Source: Leptoclinus maculatus
Taxonomy: Eukaryota; Chordata; Actinopteri; Perciformes; Stichaeidae
Direction of reading: 5' to 3'
NCBI GenBank assembly: GCA_032191485.1
Contig: JAVDOI010000020.1
Location: 1,288,753-1,352,752 of the forward strand
Length of the DNA stretch: 64,000 nt
The notes beneath the pieces were generated by a model. It searched no databases. It saw nothing but the letters and a program-made list of their open reading frames with translations, and was not told where the DNA came from. Below, piece after piece: positions 55,179 to 64,000 of the stretch. Numbering within the stretch: position 1 is the first letter of the stretch; each line of letters begins with the position of its first letter. Position numbers and translations under genes: made by a program.

Positions 55179-58100
55179 GTAAGGAATGTTTTACATTGTT
55201 AAGACACCCCCCCACAACGTGATTGTTCGTTTCGACAGCAAGGTGGCTAGCTAGCCGCTAGCTGTCTGTGCGGTTAGCCGCTAGCTAATGCTAGCTCTCG
55301 TCTAGTGTCTGTACGTGGGTCCACTCTTGCATGGAAGAACGTCAAATCTATTAAAAAAACCTCCAACAATGTAATGTGGCTTAGCTAATAAGGAAATGTA
55401 AATAACCCCAACACGGTGACTTAGTTTATACCCAGTTCTATTTAGCACTATACGTTCCAACATTCGGCACAAAATATCAACTTTTTAAACAGACTGGCGT
55501 GATATCCCGACTAGTGTCCACCAACATACGTTACCAAGCAGCATGAACCGGTTGTGGAAGTTGGTATTTAATTCGAAATAAATGCACCCTGTATGATACC
55601 AGAGTTTGCCGAATTGTATTTGTAGTTCTAAGTAAGCGAAGCAATCGTAATTTTGTCACATTTTGGATCGTGAGTCTGTAACGTTGCATATGGTGACGTC
55701 CTGGAAGTGAACACGATGCTAGTTAGCATATACTGCTAAATTAACGCTAGCTGCTGAGAGGTCAGCATCCAGCCAACTCTACCGACGTCTGGGGTAGTTA
55801 GCTACTGCTGCTCGGCTAGCTTTGTCTGTGGGTTCATTTTCATTATACCGCCATATCACTTCATATGCAACGGATAGCGCTAGCCGTGCTGGCTAACTTT
55901 CAATGCTACATGCAGTTAGCTTAGCGCTACTGTGTGAGGTTGTGTTCGCCGGTGTGCTTGATACGTTTATTAAGAGGAACTACTTCGTATTCTACCATTA
56001 TTCAGTAGTTACAACGAAACACCGGCAAGATAAACACGTAACTAAGTTAACTAGCTAACACTAACTACCAGTGTAACAATGTATGTGCCGGTGAGACTTC
56101 TCTTCCATTATGTACCGCTACTTTGCCGCTGGATGGACATCTTAGTATCTCGTGTAAATTAAATTAGGCTATAAAACGTAATTAACATGGCTTTTCACAG
56201 CATCCCGTGACACGTCGAGTGTTTATATATGATACAGCAAAATGTTGTGGGTTGCATTATTAAGATTTCCACCCTACTTTACTAATACCGGGTTTCCAAA
56301 CGTCACAATTCGTGGAGAGAAACAAAACGCCGGTAGAGGCGGCTAGCTTCCAGCGGGATTGCCTCCACTGTTTTCCGCCTCAGTTTCGTCGATCCTCCGA
56401 TATGGACATGTGTACCTGTACTCTGCAGTATAGTTGGATCTGTCGCCTTGTTTTTACAGTGCTTGGTACTACCGCTTATTGTCTATTATCATTAATAGCC
56501 ATGTTAGGACTCTGTGTACCCTTTTTTTAGTCTGATTTTGTGGCGGTCGAAATGGTTGAATTGACAGTGTGACAGTCTCGTTGCTGTTTAAGGGTCGGTG
56601 AGGTCTATTTAGGTCATGCTGATTTACCACTACTCTGCATAATTCGGTATTTGTTTCAGTTTGTACACTGGTCAGTATGCTGCCAATGAGTCTGTAACAT
56701 CAGCAGATAGCAAGAGCATCTCTTGTCTCTGGTAGTGACAGGCTGGTAGAATAGGCTGATATTGGGCTTTTATGAAAAATCAGGTAACGTTCATTATCTA
56801 GACTTGTTTTTTTTTTATTCTAATTCCTCATGTATAATGTGTATATATATATATATATATATGGCTCAATCTGCACAAGACGACTTAAACTATTAAACTG
56901 GGGTTTTATTGGATTATTTCAATGTCCTGCAATGGTAAAACAAAAATACAGTTTCATCATAGTTCTCAGTCTGGCTTAAGTGTTGCGTGTTTTTACATTG
57001 ATTTTTAGTTCCCTTTTCTAACTAAGGATAGTTTCAGGTATATTTTGGTCTGGTTTATGTAAGATTGCTGTCCCGTGCACACATTAAAATAATGGTTGTG
57101 CATGAGAGCCTGCACGGATGGACCCATGCAAAGGCTCAGAGCAACAGTGACTTGTGTTGTGTCTGCGTTGTGTGCATGTCGACTGGCATTCTGAGGGAAC
57201 TTAGCATGAGATCCATCGTTGTGTAGAGCTGCTGGATCTCTCAGGCAAAGCTGCACTTTTTGCCAGTCTGCTGGATCATGAGTGTGTCGTGGAGTTTCCA
57301 CAGCAGGAATGCAGTGTGGTAACATGTATTACAGTTTAATACTAAGTCTAGCCCATAACATATTGCAGTTAGCAACAAGCATGTGATTATGTAATGGCAT
57401 AGAAATTCATTTTTAAGTGGCCCACAGAGAAACAAGGTTCAGTCGTTTGGCTGTATGATGTAGAAACAATAAAGAAACAAACGTATATTGTAATGAAGGC
57501 ATTAATGTTGTCCGAATGAGTTCATATTTATGAATCAAGAGGGTTTTCGGTTGTTGCAGCTGACTGGTGCAGGCAGTTCTGTATGAGCAAGCACATATAT
57601 TACAAGTCCTCTAGAAGCACACAGTGTTCAGCTCGCATGTAAGATCATTATCTTCCCCAGAGATTAGTCAAAGGGCTTCCTCCTCTTCATTCACCCTCAA
57701 GCACCCAGCATACTGCGCCACTTCAGCCCAATATGTCCACAACAAACACTCACGGCTGCCTTTTTTTTTTTTGATAATTTTTTCGACATACCAATACTCT
57801 CATAAAACCACCAGCTCATCCCTGACGTGATAATGCCAAACGTCAGCTTTAGCTGAGATGTGTGTGTTTTTTCTTTTCTCCTGAAGGGTAGATGGTGTGA
57901 ACCCCCTGAAGTCCATTGTGGTTTTTTTTCGTGGATCATTGATCCATCTGCCCCCTTGCTCATTGATACACTAAGCTGGCCTCAGTGCTGGTAGAACAGG
58001 ATCATTCTTTAATTTGTCCTCACTGGGCAGGAAGTGGAGCTGGAGGGCTGGAATATAAAAGAGTAACTCCCAACGTTCACCATCTTTAGAGCCAGAATCG

Positions 58101-58762
58101 GTCATGTCAGCCACATGAGAGTGCAGAGCCCTTTTGGTGCTTCAGCCAGTGTTATGTAATTTGGTGCTGTTGTGTTCCTTCTCTGCGAACAAGGAGGTGA
58201 TGCTTTTGTGGTCAGGCTCCTCATCAGTGTGCTAAGTAGAGCAATAAATCCTCTCCCCTGTCTGAATCCTTCCTTCTCCATCTCTGCCTGTGATGATGCA
58301 TCAGAAACCCACTGGTATCCTCCCGAGGCTCTCTGTCCCTGCTTGTGGGAGGACCAGATGGAGCTTGACGTGACTGCTGTGCAGAACTGCATCAAACACT
58401 ACAAGGAGGCACTGTGTCTGGTAGTTGTAGGATGAATGGATGGTAGGCTTGATCCATATTTTAAAGGCTGACATCTCTCAGTTAAAGCTGTCAGCAACTG
58501 TGAACAGCTGGTATTTTGAGCCCGTATTCACGATCATCAGATATGATCATATTTACAAAAATAATAACAATCCAGTCATTTACAAAGTACTATGACCACT
58601 TTTAAAATGAGAACTGATATTATTTTGTAATAAGAATCTGAATCTGCAAAGTAGCTCAGCTAGTAACTCATTTTCTCAAATAGACAAACACTAACTAATA
58701 GTGAAGTTAACGCTACAATATTTACCTCTGAGATACAGTGGACTATAAGTATAATGTTGCAT

Positions 58763-58859
58763 AAGATTGAAATACTCAAGTAAAGTACAAGTACTTCTAA
58801 ATTGTACTTAAGTACAGTACTTGAGTGGCCTAAATGTACTTGGTTACACTCTACCACTG
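58763..58859. mobile_element. End of a dispersed hAT/MITE-type repeat
   Basis: Carries AATACTCAAGTAAAGTACAA, GTACTTAAGTACAGTACTTG and GTTACACTCTACCACTG, the characteristic right end of a repeat abundant in teleosts. The left end was not identified. Confidence 0.55.
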
Positions 58860-58908
58860 CTAGTAAAAGAGCACAAAGTTCTTCATAGAACTAACCTTTT
58901 TTACTTTG

Positions 58909-58934
58909 CCCCCCCCCCCCCCCCCCCCCCCCCC
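58909..58934. repeat. 26-base poly-C run
   Basis: Uninterrupted C run followed by GCCCACCCCC in MTA intron 1. Confidence 0.9.
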
Positions 58935-61182
58935 GCCCACCCCCAATAGTCTCAAGACCCTAGCCAGGTTCTGGTGCCACCTGCTGAGTTAAAGTGAACG
59001 GGGTTAGCCCCGTTGTTAGCAACAACCCAGGTTCACTTGAGGTGGGCGGACCTTTTTAAAGCCAAGTTGATATCACCCGACATTCAAAGTGGTCAGATTG
59101 CTGTACTGTTCACACTACACAACTTGTTGTCCTGTAATCGGGAGTCTTGAATTTGTTGTGGTTTTCACACTTCATGACTAACTGGAGATGGGGGTACAAG
59201 ATCTTTCACAAAGAGGAGTCCATGATGAGTATGTTTGGTCTCTGTCAGGGGCGTAGTTCACAAATGAACCTGTTTCCACATGTCTTTGCTATTTCCTCCA
59301 ATGTAGATCAGTCACTGTGTTATGTATAACTACCAACAGCCTAGGTGTAACAAGTATGGCTCGTGGGGCGAATGCAACAGAGATCTCATCGTTACAGGTG
59401 ATCCCTCCCCCAGGTTTTACCCTCAGCCCGTGTCTTGCTCTCTCATTGGCTGTAGCTCTGCGACAGGTCCAGATATTTACCCTGATGGATATCTGGAATG
59501 TTCCTGCGATGCATCCGCGAGCCTCTCTGCTTGTGTCTTGTGAACGAGGCATGATTAGATGGACCAGTTTTCTCCTTTAAGTGACAAGCCGCTCCTCTGA
59601 GTGTTCCTAAGTTTTTGTTTTGTTTTTTTAATACATTTTTTAACTGATTTTATTAATTGTCAATATTCTTGTTGTCGGTGTACGATTAAACAGTTGATTA
59701 TTAACATCCCTAGTTTTTTTTTTTTATGCCATATCGCTCAGCCCTGTAACATTCCTTGTTTTCCCTTTTTGAACAGTTTTATAATTTGGAAATGTGTTAA
59801 CAATTTAGCCTATAGCGTTGGTGATGACGTCTGATCACAGGCCTTGTTGTTATCTCGATTCTGCCTGCATTATCAATTATATGCAAATTAGATAGGCGGA
59901 GCTAGTGCTCAGTAAACGTGAAGTCAAGGGAAGTGATACTGTTGTATGGGCTCTACTTAGTTTTGCTTTGCAGAGGAAGGGCTCGAGTCAGCAGGAAGAG
60001 GTGGAGTGAGTCAGCTTGTTGGGCCGATGTCATGTGATCAGAATGTAATCAGACCATCTCCAGGAGTATTATGGCCCCAATTACATTGTGATTGCACTTC
60101 ACTCTGTTTGCATTGACACATGTTTTTGCTGTTCCAGATCAAATATCCACATATGAATGGGGTGTTGGTAACAGGTGGGATCTTTAGAGTGTTGATGCTT
60201 TTCCTCACTCAGTGGATTGACTGAATTGCAGTGACCCAGGCTGTCCACCACATTATCTCCTCTGCCCCGCAGGTTTACTTCAGCTGTGTCATAACAGGCT
60301 TCACTCAGTGTTTGATAGTGTTGGAGTTGATACCTGCAGCATTTCACTATAACAGGATTTACCTTGTTGCTACACCTGACGGCCTCCAGGTGTTCTCTGT
60401 CCTCCCAGGTCACAGTGTCTCTTTTATCTCTATTGTAAATTCAAGCATAGGGAGGTCATTCTACTGACAGACCTGCTTCATTCTGAGTTTGATCAGTTTC
60501 CCTGAACTCACATTGGTGTTCGTTGCTGTGATATGAGGATATTTGCTGTGAATGACTGCTCACTCATCTGACCGTCATGCTGCTCTTGACTAGCCTAGTG
60601 GCCTCTTGACCTTTTTGATGCAACTTGGAGAAGTCTCCAAGAGCTTCTCTACATGACCAGCTTCACCCCTGAACCTGAACTAGCTGCTGGATATTATGTG
60701 GCGGTATCGGCAATGTCAGTATGAGACTTTTCTGTGATTTTTTTTGTGTACATTATTTTTAAAGCACATTGCACTTGATCTTTCTCTGCCACACTCATTT
60801 CATTGGTAATAACTAGTTGAAGTGTAGGCTGGGTCAGTGCTGTGTGTGGGAGGGATTACTGGTTAGAATGGGTTGTGAAGAGCTCTGGATTCAAAGGAGG
60901 CTGAGGCCAGCACACATTCCTACGTGCAGAATATTGGTGAATTAATAGAACCCAGTAAACATTAAACTGAGACACAGAATACAGGCTCGTCTCGCAATGC
61001 TGTTGCTAATATTTGGTTTCAGTGAAGCTGGAAAAAGCAGATTAACTAGTTTAAGGATCTGTTTAATATCACTTCATAAAAAATAGGATTTTGTTTGGAC
61101 TCATCTTGGGGTCTGGGAAATTAGGTTCTTTGACGATGGTTGGTTTTGATGAGGATTTGTGTTTTTTTTGTGGTGCTGTCCG

Positions 61183-63178
61183 TAGTGCTGGGCGGTATGA
61201 CCAAAAATTTGTATCACGGTATTTTTTTTAAGATTCTGGCGGTTTCACGGTATATCACGTTATTTATTTTTTTCCTTGACTGTTTTTATATAGGTTTATA
61301 GAGGCTTACTCTACTGTCAGGAGTACATAGAATATAAAAACATTTGAATGACATCATGTATAAAGGTGTGCTCGTTTGTTCCTATAATGTTGGGATAGCA
61401 GTTTGGCTGAAGTATTGTCGCCCCGGTAAGACGTACCTTGAATCCAGTGTTTTAATCATTGCTCTGAACCCGTCTTTCTCGACTGTCTGTAGCGGGACCA
61501 CGTCCTTGCAGAGCTGGATCGTTATTGCTCCGCTGCTTGCTTTTCTTGTCATATGCTGCCTCGAGCAAAAGCCTCTTCAAGCGATGTCCCAAACACTTCC
61601 AAACAGCAGACCCAGCTCCTCTCTTGGGCACAGACTCTATTGGTGCATTCATCCTGCATCGCTCTTTTCTGTTCTTTAATGTAGGGCTGCAACTAACGAT
61701 TATTTTAATAATCGATTAATCTGTAGATTATTTTTACGATTAATCGATGAATCGGATAAAAAAAAAAAAAAACATTAATTTCCAACCCTTTATTCAAAAA
61801 CAGTATGCTTTATGCTTTACATCTGCCAATTATATCGTTTTTTTTTTAAATAAAGTGCACAAAAATATGTATATTTTTGTTTAAAGGGACCTGAGCTGTC
61901 AGAACAATAAATCATTTATAAAAAATACAAATCAGAAAACTTAACAGGATTTGTTTGAACGTCAGAACTTGTTCTCTACACTCACAGATGCACACACTCA
62001 CAAACTCTCACACTCACAGACTCTCACACTCGGACACACACACACACACAAGTTCACTTGAAGCTTATTCATTAAATGATTACCATCATTGTAGTAAGTG
62101 CAAGTTAAGTTAATTTATACACCACATTTAAACACAGTTTAAGATGACCAAGTGCTATAAAAAAAATTAAAAAGTACAACACACACAAATATATTTGTCA
62201 ACAATAACCGATATGGGACAAAGCACAGAATATATATACATGACAACAGATTGAAAAATGAATGGGCCAAAAAAGGCGAGTGAATAAAAGCGTGTCTTTA
62301 GTCCTGCTTTACTACTGTTATTAACGAGCTAACGCTAACTTGTCATGCTTGTCAAACTGGATAACGAGTAAACACCAGCACCAGAAGAGCTACTGGAGGG
62401 ACGTTACGTCCCTGATAGCAGTCGACTCCGGGGCGGATCTGCCCTCAGGTCGGCTGATCCGCCGTACTGTCGCACTCGGTTCGGCCATGCGCGCCGGATA
62501 CGCCCCGCCTACGGATCGTGCACCGTCAAACAGCGTTACGGGTCTCTCCGGTGGTCTTTCCTCTACCTCCGCTCTGCTCCGCGCTCAACTCAACTTTTTT
62601 TTTTATACTCAAACATCTCCGCGACTTATTGAGTGGCGTAATAGTCACGCGACACAACGAATCGATAATGAAATTCGTTGCCAACTCTTTTAATAATCGA
62701 ATTTTATCGATTTTATCGATTCGTTGTTGCAGCCCTACTTTAATGTAACGCTACTGTAGCGACGGAGCCTCTCCCAGCTGTTAACAGACTGTTGTGCTAG
62801 CGGGCTAGCTAGCTAGCGAGCTGTACCCAGCATGGCGTTCAGCGGTGAAATTTTATAAATGTACAATTATTAGTGTTACAAATTGTTTATGTGTCACAAA
62901 CTGTTGTGTCGTGGTGTTTTGCCCTGTTAAAGAGCGTTAGTTGTGGGTTATTAATTGTTGTTATAAAGTTATAACCATGACTAGGGGTCCCTCTCAATAC
63001 ATTTAAGACAACTAGCTCCGACCGCAGCGCCCTTAGCAGCGAACAATATATTTAGCTGCCTGTTGAAGAGTGACAGCAGTTGTTTTCGGCTATGCACCAG
63101 TATGACGTTGTGTGAAAAATTCATATCGTACGGGAAATTAAAACCGGTATACCGGAACCGGTATACCGCCCAGCACTA
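61183..63178. mobile_element. Outer hAT-type non-autonomous element
   Basis: Left end TAGTGCTGGGCGGTAT and right end ATACCGCCCAGCACTA are perfect 16-base inverted repeats. They are flanked by GCTGTCCG (61175-61182) and GCTGTCCA (63179-63186), an 8-base target duplication with one difference, which is the hAT pattern. No transposase is visible. The element is split by the inner element below; without that it is about 930 bases. Confidence 0.85.
61682..62737. mobile_element. Inner hAT-type element nested in the outer one
   Basis: Left end TAGGGCTGCAACTAACG and right end GTTGTTGCAGCCCTA share a 12-base inverted repeat, flanked by a perfect 8-base duplication CTTTAATG (61674-61681 and 62738-62745). 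At 1,056 bases it has a GC-rich core near 62395-62580 and no recognisable transposase. The clean duplication shows that it jumped in after the outer element. Confidence 0.9.
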
Positions 63179-64000
63179 GCTGTCCATCATTAACGTCTAT
63201 TTGTATGTCCCAGGGTTAACAGTGTCACTACCAGAAGGTGTCACCATGGCATGTAATCCTAGTATAGCTGACCCCTTACTGATTCAATTTATAAATAATA
63301 ATGCAGTGTGCTTCTGTTGGCCTGATCACATTAGAGGCTGTGACCAATTACAATCTTATTTTTAACAGCAGCCAGTCACCACTATTGCTGAGGTAGCATC
63401 TGCCTGTGACCCTCACATTTGTCTTTTTTACTGACCTGTAGTACAGGTGTAATTTTTCTCATTGAAGCAAAGGGTGTTGGGGCGAAAGGTCAATTCACAC
63501 GGATCATTTAACAGAAGTCGTTACCATCCCTTAAACGTGATGAAGGGACATTATTTCAACTCTTAATATCAAGGTTATTTGTTAATATATATATATATAC
63601 ACAATAGCACAGAGGTGGTCCACTATAATAGTAGGGAGACACTGGGCTGGGTAGCCGGGATGTTCCTCTCCAGGTGACAGATGTATAGTAGCGCTGCTGC
63701 GTTGGTGCACAGTACTGCTCTGTGTATCAGGACATTGGTGTTCTGATGCGTCCCCTGTGTGCAGGCTGTCATAGAAGACGGTGGATGCTCGAAATGCTCC
63801 CAATCTCAGATCTTGCACCTATCGTGTGCGTTTCCATCCACCACTGTTCGGTGAATGTGAGGAGTCGGGCGGTTGCAGATAAACAGCCGGTGGTGCTAAT
63901 TCTCCAGTCGGGCGCCATTAAACCGTCACAGAGGAAGAGGACACAAAGAGATGATGAAATTAGAAGAGCTGCTCATGTGCTCGTTGTTCACTGGTTCATG

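Larger units (their letters stand above)
55179..64000. other. MTA gene intron 1
   Basis: Starts with a CpG-containing region rich in GCTAGC words, then (TA)n near 56842, a repeat end near 58763-58859, poly-C 26 at 58909-58934 and the nested hAT-type elements at 61183-63178. No BAH-domain exon was recognised. The last 400 bases (63600-64000) resemble unique DNA. Confidence 0.6.

Noticed and set aside
63582..63818. 78-codon minus-strand frame near the right edge
   Set aside because: No family recognised; starts in unique-looking intron DNA and ends in a (TA)n tract.
1..64000. tRNA, rRNA or other structural RNA genes
   Set aside because: I looked for tRNA A/B-box pairs and rRNA-like segments while reading and saw none I could support; a tRNAscan-SE or Infernal run would be decisive.

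Overview
This is a gene-sparse, repeat-rich vertebrate nuclear window. Split genes with GT-AG introns, teleost-type transposon families (Ginger1, BEL/Pao, Tc1/mariner, hAT MITEs) and long (GT)n, (CT)n and poly-G/C tracts all point to a ray-finned fish, probably a percomorph. No bacterial, viral or CRISPR content was seen.

Layout. Positions 1-1665 (minus strand) hold the 5' half of a Ginger1-type DNA transposon: a Gypsy-like integrase followed by the start of an OTU protease that runs off the left edge. Positions 2195-4602 (plus) are a decayed BEL/Pao retrotransposon. A hAT-like end lies near 5394, and 5491-7060 is a 17-bp minisatellite of about 90 copies. Three plus-strand exons (7061-7226, 8374-8458, 8637-8716) encode the linker and start of the CNH domain of a MAP4K2-like kinase. 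The rest of that gene is not found, and a Tc1 remnant sits in one intron. ECSIT lies on the minus strand, with 7 coding exons between 12631 and 9243 and a predicted protein of 456 aa.

EML3 starts near 13775 on the plus strand, roughly 600 bp from the ECSIT start, so the two look divergent. Its coding sequence runs from 14113 to 51598 in about 24-25 exons (about 1,000 aa: coiled coil, acidic/low-complexity linker, HELP motif, WD/TAPE propellers). Its first coding intron is about 15.9 kb and carries a 1.15-kb pyrimidine tract and a 47-base poly-G run. Several of its splice sites abut (GT)n arrays. After 2.5 kb without a recognisable gene comes exon 1 of an MTA-family gene (55151-55178), most likely mta2 because of the EML3 neighbour. 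Its first intron fills the rest of the window and contains one hAT-type element nested inside another, both with visible target-site duplications.

The genes do not form an operon-like unit. ECSIT acts in mitochondrial complex I assembly and Toll signalling, EML3 binds microtubules, MTA proteins are NuRD subunits and MAP4K2 is a GCK-family kinase. EML3, MTA2 and MAP4K2 are, as I remember, all on human 11q12-13, so the window probably keeps part of an ancestral block with ECSIT added. Exon joins were worked out by hand from reading frame and splice sites; all ECSIT and EML3 phases close. The one uncertain EML3 junction is between 31173 and 33827.
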